64,000 nt of DNA. It comes from Neckera pumila. Lineage: Eukaryota; Streptophyta; Bryopsida; Hypnales; Neckeraceae. The translations under genes and the position numbers were made by a program. How positions within the stretch are numbered: the first letter of the stretch is position 1; each line of letters starts with the position of its first letter. Positions 49,018 to 61,827 of the stretch are shown here, piece after piece. Where the stretch lies: the NCBI GenBank assembly GCA_963969595.1, contig OZ018413.1, forward strand, positions 4,368,711 to 4,432,710. The letters run 5' to 3'. The notes under the pieces are model-generated. The model worked only from the letters and a program-made list of their open reading frames with translations. It ran no database searches and was not told the DNA's origin.

Positions 49018-49650
49018 TCAACAGCTGCAGACATTGCCTGTTGTAAAGGACTCCGAGGACTGATTAGGTCTTAAGAGATTCGGCCTGAATTGCGCTGCTG
49101 TGTCGGAGGTTAAAGGAGGTGTATCCATGATTTTATGCATAAGCTCATCGAAGCAGCGCTGCACGTTGATGCTCGTCTTGGCACTGGCCTCCAGAAACAG
49201 ACAACCATGCTGCCTCGCAAATGCAATCCCCTCCTTCTTCGTCACAATCCGCGAGCTCTCTTCCAAATCGACCTTGTTGCCTATCAACATCTTGATGCAA
49301 TCCTTGTTGGTGGAGAATCGATCGACCTCTTTCAACCATACGTCGGATAAATCGGTAAACGTAGCTCGTCTTGTCACGTCGTAAACCAAGATAATGCCCT
49401 GCGCTCCTCGGTAGTACGTGCTCGTCAACGTCCTGAATCTCTCTTGCCCTGCAGTATCCCAGATGGTCAGCTTCAGACGCTTCCCTCGCAAGCTGAGCAG
49501 CTTCACCTTGAAATCCACTCCAATTGTCGGCGATAGGTCGTCGAATTTGCCCGCGGTGAAGCGGAGAAGCAAACTGCTTTTTCCGACGCCGGAGTTTCCT
49601 ATCAAGAGGATCTTGAACAGGTGATCGAAGTCATCACCGGCGCCGGCCAT
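49018..49650 (-). CDS. RABC: Rab GTPase, RABC/Rab18 type, intronless (210 aa)
   Basis: Small GTPase of the Rab18 (plant RABC) class. Such proteins cycle between GDP and GTP and recruit tethering factors in membrane and lipid traffic. All G motifs are intact: P-loop GNSGVGKSS (18-26), switch I with Thr41 in PTIGVDF, WDTAGQE (63-69), NKVD (124-127) and SAK (155-157). The C-terminus CSC (208-210) offers two cysteines for geranylgeranylation. Length is normal. The frame is uninterrupted from ATG to stop, so the gene has no coding introns; a retroposed origin is possible but not shown. It is divergent from the metallophosphoesterase gene, 2.3 kb away. The subfamily call rests on remembered family features; a sequence tree would settle it. 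Confidence 0.92.
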   Translation of the reverse strand: MAGAGDDFDHLFKILLIGNSGVGKSSLLLRFTAGKFDDLSPTIGVDFKVKLLSLRGKRLKLTIWDTAGQERFRTLTSTYYRGAQGIILVYDVTRRATFTDLSDVWLKEVDRFSTNKDCIKMLIGNKVDLEESSRIVTKKEGIAFARQHGCLFLEASAKTSINVQRCFDELMHKIMDTPPLTSDTAAQFRPNLLRPNQSSESFTTGNVCSC

Positions 49651-51943
49651 CTACTCCACACAAGAATTACACCCACAACAACTCTCTTCCCTTCCTCAAA
49701 ATCTTTCCTTACCCTCTCTTCTTCTTCCTGCACATTCTCGATCACGACTGCCGCAAAACCTAATGCATTACATGGCGAACTCTTGCCGCCTGCTTCACTC
49801 AATCCCCAAGTGTGAAGGTATATCGAGCTTCGCCCGCCACGCCTGTAATCGTGTTCGGTACGTAACGCAATCTGCACTCAACCCTCTGCACGAAATATTC
49901 TCAACCACAGACTGTTGCATCGTAGGAGCAGAATTTATCACTGCAAGTACAATAATGCACCGTTCCCAATAAAACCTGATTCGGCATTGGACAACAGAAC
50001 GTAGCTTAGTACCCTTTTACGACAGGGAACAGGAGCATGGCATGAAACGATGCTAGGTGTCTCAGGTAGCTCTGACGTGCTGAACAGGGGATCTAAGCTT
50101 AGCTGCAGAATGCGATGAAGCAAAGAACTCTGGTCTCTCTGACACTCCAGGTGAGAGAATTCTCGCATCATATTCAACTGGTGTATTACTCTGCTGCAGT
50201 CGTTGCTGCGATGGCACTCCTCACAAAATCCAAAAAATTCTCTGGACACCCATCTGGAGGAAACATCTGGACACCCACACGAGCAGTCTGGAGGAAAATG
50301 TGTCGGAGACTCCAGCGCATCGACCAGCAAATTGCTACAGCGTGTCATCTTTCTAATCTAGAACTAATTTCTACGCTATTTGAAGCTGATTTTGAAAACA
50401 AGCAGCAGTAAATGACGGGAAAGGAGTACCCAATACGACAGGTTGAGGTTATCTACGAAATTCTGCAAGGTAGATATAATAAATGTCTGCAGCAAGTCCC
50501 TGCGAAATTGAAAGGTAAGGAGGCCAAAGAGCAGTGATCTATTTTGCCAGTCCCTTTCGATGTTCATGTGCTGTAGTGATCACATCTTTGGCATGGAGTG
50601 TAAGGGCTACCATGAGGCGGTGCACTTGAAGCCGCATTTTTCTGCTTGCATCACAGTTAGATTTTACTGTGCACCGTACTGTCAGCCAGTTAGTTCCTGG
50701 TGCCCGCAGGGAACTTGTGGATTCGTTCAACCCTGCAATTCCCCGGGCCACCACGAATCTGTCAGATTTCGCTTCAATCTGTTGTTGGAAGTTTACACGT
50801 GAGATCATAGCTTTGTTTGGAATGTCTTGCACAAAGTTCTAAGAAGAGCAGATAAGGAGAATCGAGAAACCCAAAACAAACAGAAAACAAATGCACATTA
50901 ACAGTCCATCCGTACCAATGACGCTCTTGTCTCTCATAATCGCTGGTTCTGAAAAGCATATATTGCACCTTACATTTGTATGGACGATTTGATCTTGATG
51001 TTCAGTAAACCGCTGTCACCGTGCTCTAAGCCAGTCTTTCCTTTTCAGACATACACCAGTTTGGCAGGACAGCTTTGATTTAAGGATCTACAACACAGTG
51101 CGTTACTCTATCTGCAACGACATTCCAAGCATCATGTATAGTTACGGAATCCAAGGCCGTGCATGATAAGAGGATGATCGTGTTTTCACCAAATAGATAT
51201 GACCACAGACGACTGACTAGTGCATGAAATCTTTACAGAAAAAAAACATGGTCCTCCCACAAGAGTTTGAAATGGGCACCTAAAAAATGGGTACAAGGCG
51301 GATGCCCTTGAAATGCTCCGGTCCTACTGGTGAGGGTCAGATTCGGCACAGAGATGGAACGTCCACGTCCACGTCAGATTTTGAAATGTCCGCGTCACAT
51401 TACACCAATCACTATATGACACATGGCACTTTTTTTCACAAAATAGACTTAATTTACACTCTGCGAGGGAAGCTCGAAGAACCGTTAACTTCGTTTCGGC
51501 GTTTAGCTGAAGCTGCTGCAAGAGGCAGATCGAGGCTCACATTGTGACCGAACTTGGATCTCAGCAGTGGGAAGGTTTATTACCGTATTGCAGCTCCAGT
51601 CCACCCATCGCTTACACCGCCAACGTGAGTTTCAGGATTATTTAGTCTCGGGTATTGTGTGTAACTAACCCTAATTTGGTTTTGGTGGGGTGGATTACAT
51701 GTAGTATGGCCAGGATTTCCTCTTATTCTCATTTCTTCTTACACTATCGGTAATTTAGATAGGCCTCCACGCCAGTGTACGTGATTTTCTTTCCCTGAGC
51801 AGAGTGGTTGCTGTTTAGTTACAGGCCTGCGCAAATTCAATTGAACTGGGTGATTTTCGTTTTCTCTTGATTCCTGGTTCACTACTCAGATCTAGTCACC
51901 CCTACTTCAATCTACTGTATCAAATACCGATACCGCAGGCAGT
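49651..51943. other. divergent intergenic region between Rab and metallophosphoesterase genes
   Basis: This 2.3 kb should contain both promoters and 5' UTRs. The sequence just upstream of the Rab ATG is rich in CTTCC/TCTTC on the plus strand. No exon, repeat or transposon end was recognised. Confidence 0.5.
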
Positions 51944-52693
51944 ATGGCTTTGACCCCACAGCTTGACGTCAATTATCACTCACTTGTGTCCGAGCCGCTG
52001 AAGCCGAATTACACTTGGTGGCAAACGTTTTCTCGAAAGGTGCTGCCCAAGACGCCGGCTCCTCCTCCTCCTCCTCCGCAAGAAGTCAGCGACGGCCCCC
52101 GCACCGTGGTTGTATGCATCTCGGACACTCACGGTCATCACAGGCAGTTAGATATGCCTCCTGGGGACATCCTCATCCATGCTGGAGATTATGTGCTGTA
52201 CGGCAGCAAGGAGCAGGCCGTCGACTTCAATCAGTGGCTCGGCGAGCTTCCCTACAAGCATCGAATCGTCGTTCAAGGAAACCACGAGTTCAATGCCCCA
52301 TGGAAGGTCGAAGCACAGTCCATTTTATCCAATGCCACACTCCTGCAGAACGAGTGGATCTCCGTGGAGAATTTGAACATTTTTGGAACCGGCTTTTTCT
52401 GGAAATTCAAGGACGGACGAAACCCCTACTACGATCTCATTCCAGCGGAAATCGATATTGTGGTGGCGCATAACCCGGCTCAGGGCTATGTGGATGGCAG
52501 ACAAGGTTGCCCGGTGTTATTGAATCGGATCAAAGAGGTTCGACCGAAACTGGTCGTCAGTGGACATATCCACTATGCACGACACGCAGTTCGGGGAGAC
52601 ACTCCCGAACTTCAGAACACGGTCTTTGTCAATGCAGCGACTGTTGAGGGTCATGGCAAGTTGACGAAGCAGCCGGTTGTAATCCGTATTTAA
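51944..52693 (+). CDS. UPF0046/MPPED-like metallophosphoesterase, intronless (249 aa)
   Basis: Calcineurin-like metallophosphoesterase of the UPF0046 family, to which animal MPPED1/MPPED2 belong. These are dinuclear-metal phosphodiesterases whose natural substrates are not settled. Metal-binding motifs are seen in order: SDTHG (60-64; Asp61, His63), GD (81-82), GNHE (112-115), His176 in AHNPAQG and GHIH (207-210). DILIHAGD and WLGELPYKHRIVVQGNHE are close to the animal proteins. The N-terminal 50 residues are unrelated, with a run of six prolines at 40-45, and I see no signal peptide, so the protein is probably cytosolic. It is a single exon of normal length. The start is the first ATG of the frame. 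Confidence 0.9.
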   Translation: MALTPQLDVNYHSLVSEPLKPNYTWWQTFSRKVLPKTPAPPPPPPQEVSDGPRTVVVCISDTHGHHRQLDMPPGDILIHAGDYVLYGSKEQAVDFNQWLGELPYKHRIVVQGNHEFNAPWKVEAQSILSNATLLQNEWISVENLNIFGTGFFWKFKDGRNPYYDLIPAEIDIVVAHNPAQGYVDGRQGCPVLLNRIKEVRPKLVVSGHIHYARHAVRGDTPELQNTVFVNAATVEGHGKLTKQPVVIRI

Positions 52694-54565
52694 GACCATA
52701 TCCTGGAATTGCCGGAGCTTGCTGCGATGCTACTCACAGGGATCTTATTTGCATTTCTCTTGGCAGTTCCTTTTCGGCTTTCAAGGAAATTACATCTACT
52801 AATTTGTAATCCATGTACAGTTCAATCCATGTAGCATGTAGGTGTCCTCTAGAAAGGCACTGGTACGGTAGTGGAGCCCAGTGGCGAAGAGCAGGATGGT
52901 GGAGCAAGAATCCTCAGTCTCACGATGTGGCGTGTGAAGTGAAGGCATCGTAGGCGCTGGGATTATTCATCACATCAGCTAGAGCTCTTGATCTCCCTCG
53001 TGAATAGTAGTTGTGTAGGGCGTTATTCTTGAAACCATGTCAGATGGACTTCTTGTAAAGTATGTAAATTGAATGCAAAATGCAATGCCTCCAACAATTT
53101 GAAACAGCACAAACTTCCAAAGCTTTAAGAAATAGGTACAATGAACACAACTCTCTTCGTAATTTTGCGATGGTTTTGTGATTCATTTTGTGCACAGTAT
53201 TACAAAAAATGATCTTGCAACGATTTTCGACATACCTAAGTCACTTCTGCGCTACGCACTATTGCAGAACCATTGCAAAAATGATAAGGGAAGCATTGCA
53301 CATAGCTCCTTTTCTAGCTGTGCTCGTAAAGCGAAAAGCTCAGCAAATCCTACTTTCAAGTAATCAAAATCACAGAAAATTCGCAGACAATCGGTGCCGT
53401 AGCTGTATCCGTAGCACGAGATGGATCATCAATTGCAGCTCGCGATGCGAAATGGACACAAGAGAGATCGGAGGCCGCATACCAGGACCGCAATTTGAGA
53501 GACTCGGATGCTGCTGAGGTCACCGTCCTCATCCAAATCGCAGCTCACGGTCGGTGCCATAGCATAAGTTGACAATTCCTGCAGCAAGTGATCGCCCCTC
53601 TTTCTTGGAACCTGAATCTCCTCATGCCGCTTCCTATTCGGATGTTTTGCTTTGCTGCGAATTTGCTATTCTAGATGTACTGCAGTTATGGCATGAACTG
53701 CAGGCATTACTTAAAAGTTGGCTGATTTTTAGGAGTCCCTGCTTTCAGGCTCTGAACTTATATTTCGAAAGTAGAATGTGTTCCACAATGTTGGCACTTC
53801 TGTAATCTGACAAAAAAAAATAACGAGCAGCATAACGACCTGCTTGTAATTTTAAACAGTTATGGCAAGTTTCAAGAGTTTCGTCTTCAACGCTGAGCGA
53901 CGAAGTTTTCTCGACATTAATTGTAAGCACCAGCGCAACCCTGACTTCATCAATCTAGTTAAATCAGTCGTTCATTTGCAATGACGTGTACAAAACATGC
54001 GAGAAAACACAGCTTGCAATGGAAATCAATACGCCATGCATTCTGAATTTTTTTGAAATGACTTGTCAAAACCAATACCAAAACATTCGTCCTTAATTGA
54101 AACAAGCCGACTGACTACTTAGAAATCTCACTGTACATCTTCCAATGAGCAATTTTCTCCCTTCTAATCAGGAAAACCTGCGCAGGCAAATTTCAACCTC
54201 ACTCTACCCAACAAATCTCCGCACCAAATGCTACACTGATCTATTGTTACATCTAAGGTGAGTTGTAGCACTGCTACAACGAAGCTGCAATGATAAATGT
54301 ACATCAATCAATCCATGCTATGGACATAAATTCCTTGACAAGACGTATTTAGAGTTCGAAGCTCCCTCTCTCACACGGGCTACAAGAGGACCCAACATTC
54401 TGTTGGGCATTGAAGGCAACAAAGCCACCACACTTCCTCACATTCACTGTAGATGTAGCTTTTTGACTACAAAACCGGGTACAGTACCTTCTTCCTTTTG
54501 AGTGCAGAGTCAACACAATGTGGCCCAAAAACTGTCGAATTTCAACGTTGACATGAACTGTAGGC
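52694..54565. other. convergent intergenic region
   Basis: It lies between the 3' ends of the metallophosphoesterase and the BRO1-like gene and should hold both 3' UTRs. Plus-strand frames such as 53188-53517 are unsupported. No transposon was recognised. Confidence 0.5.
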
Positions 54566-57500
54566 TTAAGCTTCCACCTCCAGCTCTGAAATTATCGATA
54601 CTGGTGCCATCGGTGCTGCCCTTAGCAAGTCTGAATTCATGGGAAGTTGCTTCCTTGTTGCAAGAAAAGAGGGAACAATATCTGGAGTTAGAGAAGGTCT
54701 TGCTTCATACCCTTGCTCCTTGTTCCAAGCAGAGTCCACTGGGGGCAAGTGGAAGGGGTCCGCTTCTAATGCAATTGCAAACTCAGGTAACTTGGGTGTG
54801 GTGGATGGAAATCTGCATCAATTGCAAACCCTAAACCTGTTAGAAGATTGTGCCCTAGTATGTGAAGTAATACAACATCTGTTTTAGGTATTTCCTGGTG
54901 GCGATGCCATCACTTTTCTCACAACCCTTATATAGACAAATATGTCGTAACTTATAAGCTGCCTTCTCAAACCTGGAGCTTCATCACAACTCCTAAGTTG
55001 TGAATGACACATCAACACCGTGTTTGGGGTGTTTGATTGACCAACAAATGATCCCCTATTAAAGTAAATTGGTTTCAGTGATCCCCAATTCTAAATGGAA
55101 AATTCTGAATACAGACTTAATAATGTCTTCATGTTTACCACGGAACTTGATAGGTATAATAAATCCTTGGGTACATAAAATAGGGTTATATAATCGCTAT
55201 GATTCTGGCTACAATTATTTTAGGGTAGGGTAGGGTAGGGCAGAAAGGGAGTATGTAGTTCTTGTCCTTGCTACCACCATGCTGTACATTTGGATGAGGG
55301 ATCTTGAACAAATGGACTCGGCTTTATCCAACCTAGACTGGAGTTCTCTCTCCAGCACGGTATCAATGAGCTTCGGAATGGTATGAACTCCGCTTGATTG
55401 TTTGAATGCAAAGCTCAGGAAAAGAATTGCAAATTTTTAGAGTTTGTAACTTACTTTTCGTGGGAGTAGTGCTCTTTGAAAATACGTCCTCTGCCCACCG
55501 TCTCTTTGGGTATTCTCTCGGCCAAGCTCTTCATAGGACCCCACGATGGAGGAACTCTGCATTGCAAAACATCAGAAGGGACTTTTTTGTTAGCTTAACA
55601 AAACAGCATTTTCACATCCACCACATAGGCTTCCAGAATGTTAAATAATTGTGTGCAAACGAAGAGACGTTTTTGAAAAACCATTCTGACACACCATATT
55701 ATCTTCAAAGACAACAAATGTCCTAGATATCCAAACGAGACGTAGGAGGTTCGAGCTGGTTATTGGACATACCCTCTACTCTACAGTAGATTTGAAGATC
55801 TTCATTCCTATTAAAGAGTATGAAGAGGATGAAATTACGACTCTAAACCCTCATCTTCTCAACCACAGTAACTTGTGCAAGGAAAATGTGTAAGCATACT
55901 TTGAAGGAGGTTCCGTGTCGCCAAACTCTTTGCGAGCATTTTGGCTTTCTTTCAAGTGAGCATGCGCAGCTTTGAAGCAGGAAAGAGATTCTGCATGTGA
56001 ATTGTCTTCTTCCCCCTCGTCAAGAATGAGGCCGTGGAAATAATATGCTGCTGCCTGTGAATAAAAAAAAAACACTTAAAGGCCACAACTCAAATACCCT
56101 AAACCCTAAACTACGTAGACAAATGAAACATTCAGTCAATCTATTACGACTGTACCTCAGCTCCCGCAAGTTTCCATTTCAAAAAAAGGGTGTGTTTATC
56201 TCCTAGTGCTCCTGACAAGGGCACGCAAGCCAGCTTCTCGTTTGCCTGTCATATTTCAAGAAATCATCAAATCTCTTCAGGAGACAAAGTAACCTATCTT
56301 GACAGTCTCTTTTCATATCATTGATTCGATGTGTTGAAATCGAACTATTATCCCTGTGAAGGACAAAAGTTTCAAGGTTTGAAGGAGACGAATACACTTG
56401 TAGCCATAATAATGACGAATATGATAGAAATAATTCTACTATCAAATGCCACATAGACGCAGATAGCATTGGCTCGTCATCTGTTTTTGTATTTTGCTCA
56501 AACAAGAAGAAGGTTTCAGATCATGTGCAATGGGCCATGATTTGCATCACCTACCTGATCCCATACTTCGACATGCTCACAAGCTAATCTTCGCTTTACT
56601 GCGAGTGAAGCCTTGACGTTGTCAATTGCAAACCCTAGCTGTAATTCCACAGCCTGCACCACAAAGCTGATATACTTACTCCGTTCCAGATAAAAGACTT
56701 CAGATGTCTTAATAACTGAAATTAAATGCCATTGTGTATTCAGAATTGGTAAGCACCAGGGTCCACTCTCATGTCTTGGAAATAATTTCCTGTTGACTCC
56801 TCAAGTTGAAGTGCAACCCTAGTATGCATTAACTAACAACGTCCACGTGATTCCTTTGAATATGTGATACTGCAAGTACCTGGCCTAGAGCTTGTTGATC
56901 CAGTGACTTCAGCATTGACTCTGTTAGGTCGGCTGGTAGCTTCGCTCTGCACATGAGCACATAGAACAAGCCACTAAGAGATCCAAACATCGATATTATA
57001 CTGGAATTTAGGTGTTTCTTAACCCATTCATCAATATTATTCAACTATGATTACAAGGTTCAATTTAGGTTAATTCTACTCCCACAACACACCAACTTTA
57101 TTTCAACTTGAGCTCAAAGTTTCTTGGTCCCGAGAAAAAAAGGTAGGGAGGTATTCAGTAGAGATTGAATCTCAGTTAAACTCGTATCATGACCTTTATT
57201 TCATCTTCTTCATTTTCATTCCCATGTCTGATCCAATGCATGAAGCACTTTTCACAGCTTCGAAACTAGTGTCTGGCGCGGGCCAAGCTAGGGTTACAAC
57301 AAAAAGACATGGGTTTGCTTGAACTTGAGCAAAAGAATGTGATTGTCATGTTGACGAATGCAAGAACTTGGAAACTTGAATGTCAGAACTTGTGAAAGAT
57401 GTGGCTTACTTTATCTCAACTGGGATGTGGGGCAAGATGAAGTTTAAAGCACATTCAAAATAGGATGCTGCCTTCAACAATATTTCGATTGCATTTCTCT

Positions 57501-59626
57501 TGTTCTCTGTAGAGAGCACTTTTCAAGTTAAAATAAACGCACAGCAGATGAAACCACTTCCGTCAGAAAGAGGAAATTGGCAATTCTGGAGCCTGGAGAA
57601 TTGCAATTGCAGATGACTGATTTATAAAGTGAACACTACCAAAAGTGGTGACAAAGAATTGGGGAAATTTTTCATCATCGCAATAACCTTCCCGACTTTC
57701 CCTCAATCTCTCCTCTAATCCTTCAACTAATCTTTAGCCACTCCTTTCAAAAGTGTGGCTTAATAAATAAATAAAAAAACTAGATTCTCATCGCGAAATG
57801 CTCAGCTCTAAGCGTTGAAACATTGGGATGTGAATTTGAAAAGTCTATCAATTGAACTTGGGCTACAAGCAATATTACAGGAAAAAGTATCACTGTATCA
57901 AAACCCCATTCCCGAACTTCACTCAAATTTGCTACAATCTGACCCAAGACTCGGACCTCACTTACATATAATTGTGGCTGTCAATTAAAATTTGCTCAAA
58001 ATTAGCACATTCTACCTTTAGTTAGTCACAGTTAATGGAAAAGGAAAGGTGGCAAAATGATCGCAATGTAAAGTTAGTGGTAGGCGGAGTTACCATCTGC
58101 CAACTGGTACCAAGAAAGACTCGCAGATATGTACCGCCCAAAAGCAAAAATTGGGTGCAAGGCAAAGCACATGCCTTCAGCTTTGGGAGTGTTCCCATCT
58201 GCTGGTGGCCTTGGTGTTAAGCAAGCATTGGCTTCTTGTAAAGCCAACATCCCTAACAGATGCAACACCGACAGCAACTCGTAGTATCCACTGCCAAGCG
58301 CAGTCTCCTGCAAATTAAGCCCACTCATGTCATTGTGTTATTCGCTGCAAGTATTCACGTTGGAAAGCCGCTAAAAATATTGAGGTATATCAATTTTAAA
58401 AATTCTGGTCATAAGTTGTCATCTGTAGACCAAAGCAGATTCACAAGGCAACTAAGACCACCTCTCGATTTTCTCATGGATCATTTCCCTGCTCTTTGAA
58501 TATTGGATTTTCACTAGTTATAACTTCTCAGAATTTGTTTGTTCGTAAAGTTAGTAGTGCGACAAACAAGGCATTGTCCCGTACACTTCAAAAGGACAGG
58601 AAAACAACAACCGAGTGACAATTAAGCAAGTGCTAACCTTTCTCTCATCTTCCACATTTATCCAGGGATATTCAATACCGGAACTGAACTTCTCACCTGT
58701 TCAAAAAACATTCACCGATTCGATTCTGAGAATGGAATCACAAAACATCAACCTCCAAACGAGGAGCACCAGAATAAGCTTAACCAGAACAAAATTTTTA
58801 ATAAAATTCGAATGTTTCAGGCGGACTTTTCAAAAGCATCGTTAAGATGATATTCCCCAAGTAGAGATCCAGGTCTCTTATGGGCCAGAACGATCAGAAT
58901 TATCATTCAAATGCCTTGAAACTTTTAAAAGGGATCGAATCTAGAATTGAATTACCTCCACTTACAAGGCCCAAGAGAACAGGCAAATAGTCATTCAAAG
59001 CCTTCTCCAAATCCCGCCAGCCAGGGTTATCTGCAGAAATAACACACCCTCAATTATGATCGACTGATTTCATAGACAGACTCACCTAATACACCTCATT
59101 ATAGAATCATTAATAAACCCTTAAAAGACGAAGGACTCATAATTTTGAAATGAACATTACCGTTGATCATAATCGTAGAAAATATGTTCTAGATGTAGAA
59201 AATCTTTTCATCAGATTGAGATATAATCTAGATTGAGCGCAGAACATTGCGTGTGTCGGTTTCCAAAAAAAATTCATTGAAATAAATAAAAATCCCCATA
59301 AAAAAAATTCTTCAAAACTGCTAGAAAGAAAACATGAGGTCCAGATTGGGCATAATCGTCCTCAAAGAGTTGAGACGTTCCAAAAAAATTGAAAGCTTAC
59401 CGTCTTGTGCTTTCCTTCGTCTTGCTTCAGTTCTGTCTGCCGCACTAATTACTTGAGACCGAAGAGCCTCCAGCTTCGCTGCCAACCCGGCCGACACTGA
59501 GCCCTTCAAAAGCTCTATGAAGTCTAGTGGTTGAGGGAGTCGGAACCCAGGCACAAACACATAAACCTCCCCAGAAGGGAGGAAAGCTCCGTCATCTGCG
59601 GCCTCGGTAGATAAAATGCACCCCAT
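54566..59626 (-). CDS. BRO1-like domain protein, N-myristoylation signal (449 aa, 11 exons)
   Basis: Plant 'endosomal targeting BRO1-like' protein. BRO1 domains bind ESCRT-III/SNF7-type partners at endosomes; the exact role of this plant family is not known. Exons, all in phase: 59626-59401, 59030-58956, 58696-58638, 58307-58175, 57506-57410, 56946-56880, 56653-56555, 56245-56156, 56054-55900, 55556-55455, 54812-54566. Family landmarks in order: MGCILS (Gly2 for myristate, Cys3 for palmitate), EVYVFVPGFRLPQP, LNDYLPVLLGL, YYELLSVLHLLGMLAL, AIEILLKAASYFECAL, QQALGQ, ASLAVKRRLACEHVEVW, AAAYYFHGLILDEG, WGPMKSLAERIPKE and LPPVDSAWN. The intron after exon 4 appears to use a GC donor. Length and motif order fit the Arabidopsis homologues from memory. 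An extra tail of about 40 residues follows the usual end. Confidence 0.9.
55221..55242 (+). repeat. TAGGG short tandem repeat in an intron
   Basis: About four TAGGG units lie in the last intron of the BRO1-like gene. They resemble, but do not equal, the plant telomere unit TTTAGGG. Confidence 0.8.
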
Positions 59627-60546
59627 GCTTCTGAAATGACCAAATCCCACGTCCAAAATTACAACCAAATTTAACAAAATTCCAGTCTAGGCGCTAAGAG
59701 GCACCTAAAATCACGTCCAGTTTAAGCCCAACACCCTAACCACATGTCTCGTTTACAGCCACCTTCAGAGCCCTCTTTTTGGTAGCTGTAATCACCGCAT
59801 AAAACCAAAGCACAATAGCTAATTCCATACACGGCAATTGAATCACACTCCAAGTAGTGTGTTGAATCACGACAATAACATTCAAAACTCTCTTCCGTTT
59901 AAAAACAACCTCGACACAGAACTACAAAACCTGCGCAATGCGTGTAGAGCTCATCATCTCCAAACACGCTTCCCAAACTGCACGCACGAGCTCATGTATA
60001 ACTTACTAATTTAAATTCAACTACTCACAAGCTCATGTACACTCACGAATGATGCATATGTTTACCTCCGTCCAAAACCAAAAGCTCTCTCTCTCTCTCA
60101 CACGACACGTCGGTGCGAGATTTTATTGAGGTTGCTCGATGGTGAAGAATCCAACCCAGAGCGTACAAATTAAACCAAAGAGCTTGTGCACATCTTTGAA
60201 TTCGGAGAAATCGATGCGCACAAGCTAAGCTAATGAAGGCGTCTGAGGTAGAGTAAAGTGGAGAGCAGGTTGGCAAGCAACAGTAGCTCGCTCGCTTTTG
60301 AAGCGATGCAATTGTCCAGCAAACCAACAATGAAAAGAGGGAGAGGGAGAGGGAGAGGGAGAGAGAGATAGAGCTCCCGGAGATTGGGAATAAAAAGAGG
60401 AAAGAAAGGGACTCGTTTCGAAAACCGACCCCTACAGATATTCTTGCCGAACTAGTAGTCAGAAAAAAGATGAGGAAAAAGTTGAGAAAAAGGTTGGAAA
60501 AGGTTAAAAAAAAAAGGTTCAGAAAAAGGGGTGAACCATAGCTAGA
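59627..60546. promoter_or_regulatory. upstream region of the BRO1-like gene
   Basis: It contains two pyrimidine-rich (minus-strand purine) simple repeats typical of plant 5' UTRs and core promoters: CT dinucleotides at about 60084-60099 and GGGAGA hexamers at about 60339-60371. No TATA box was chosen with confidence. Confidence 0.35.
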
Positions 60547-60785
60547 GGGCCAGGGAGAACTGACCCCTCTATTGCCCCAAGTTTAACCCTTGCAGAAAAC
60601 ACTGAAATTCTTTATTTGCCACATTTGATGAAATTTGCAATTTCTGATGAATTCATATTTGCAGTTAGAGGCCCCAAATTAGTTAGGAGACGTGAAGAAA
60701 TACAAAATTTAAGCGGCACAGAATAGGGGGCAATTTTTACAATTATCCTTTGACGGGGCAATAGAGGGGTCAATCCTCCTTGGCC
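60547..60785. mobile_element. hAT-like MITE (239 bp, TSD TAGCTAGA)
   Basis: An 8-bp duplication, TAGCTAGA, lies at 60539-60546 and 60786-60793. The terminal inverted repeats are about 33 bp and include TGACCCCTCTATTGCCCC and its complement, with the outer GGCCAGGGAG matched by CTCCTTGGCC. An 8-bp duplication and short non-coding length fit the hAT superfamily. Confidence 0.75.
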
Positions 60786-61193
60786 TAGCTAGAGAGGGTG
60801 TTAAAAATATCAGTGGGATTTTTTTGAGCGAAACTTTGTTCAAAGGTGATTTTTTTTCTTTCTCAAGGAATATTTGGCAAAATATTCTTGCTTTACGGTT
60901 GTTGAAAACTCTAATTTGCTACCAAATCTTGGGACAATACTGCTCAATTTTGGATGAATGTACATCATTTTGGATGAAGAAATGAAATTTCAATTATAGA
61001 TTGCAAGTTCCTTCCATTTCCCTAGATGTAAATAGCTTCATCTTTCTAGAGATTATTGCTTTTTGAATTGCCTGAAATGAATTGAAAAAAAAACCTAATG
61101 TCACTATGTAATGTAGATTTTGATGTTTTCTCAAAGGAAGAGAATGCGTGGGAAAAATGAATTGTGAGTGAGCCGGCTCATTTTAACCCTTAA

Positions 61194-61763
61194 CCCCATA
61201 AAGGACCGGAAGGGTGTCTAGATTTCCAAAATTGTGAAGATCTATTATAAAATGCAACTTAGAAGAATATTTTAATAATAATTCTCAAATAATTGTTCTA
61301 AAATGCTATTTATAGATCACATCCATATGGTTAGATCAACAAAAATACATACCAATATTTTTCAACAAAATTTGAAGCCAAAAATGAGAAACTCCTTCTA
61401 AAATCAATTGTAGATTGAATATTTATGATTTTTAAAAGATTTTTTTTCTATAAGTTCAAAATATTGAGTTCTAATTATAGTGATTTTTAAATATTTTTAT
61501 TTGATTTTTTTTATTCAAGTCATTTTTGAAGGGACATTTTTTGAATTGAAAAAGTTACTTTTTGAGGCTAGACTTGCTAATACCTTTAAAATTATAGAAT
61601 ATTGCAAAGTAAAATCTTCATAATTTGAACCGTAATAATGTTAAAGAACTAATATAAGAATCTTCCTCAAAAAATTGATGGATGAAAAAATGCATTTTAG
61701 TGAATTTGGGACGTGTTTCCATTCATTCATTGTTCAAAATCTGCACTCATGATCCTTAAGGGG
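61194..61763. mobile_element. TTAA-flanked element with family-type ends (570 bp)
   Basis: TTAA lies at 61190-61193 and 61764-61767; the ends are CCCCATAAAGGACC and GATCCTTAAGGGG. The ends resemble the CCCCTAAAGGACC family but the interior differs from copies A-D, so it may be a separate subfamily. Confidence 0.6.
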
Positions 61764-61827
61764 TTAAAGGGTAGGCTGGTGACCATGGAAATCTTTTCTT
61801 TGGTTATCGTGTGAATCATTGACTTGA

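Noticed and set aside
54502..54887. Plus-strand open frames of about 100 codons
   Set aside because: They are antisense to the last BRO1-like exon and show no known motif.
55230..55400. Alternative last exon of the BRO1-like gene
   Set aside because: A frame is open here, but the acceptor is poor and the peptide does not match the family. The exon at 54812-54566 joins in phase and restores the conserved C-terminus.
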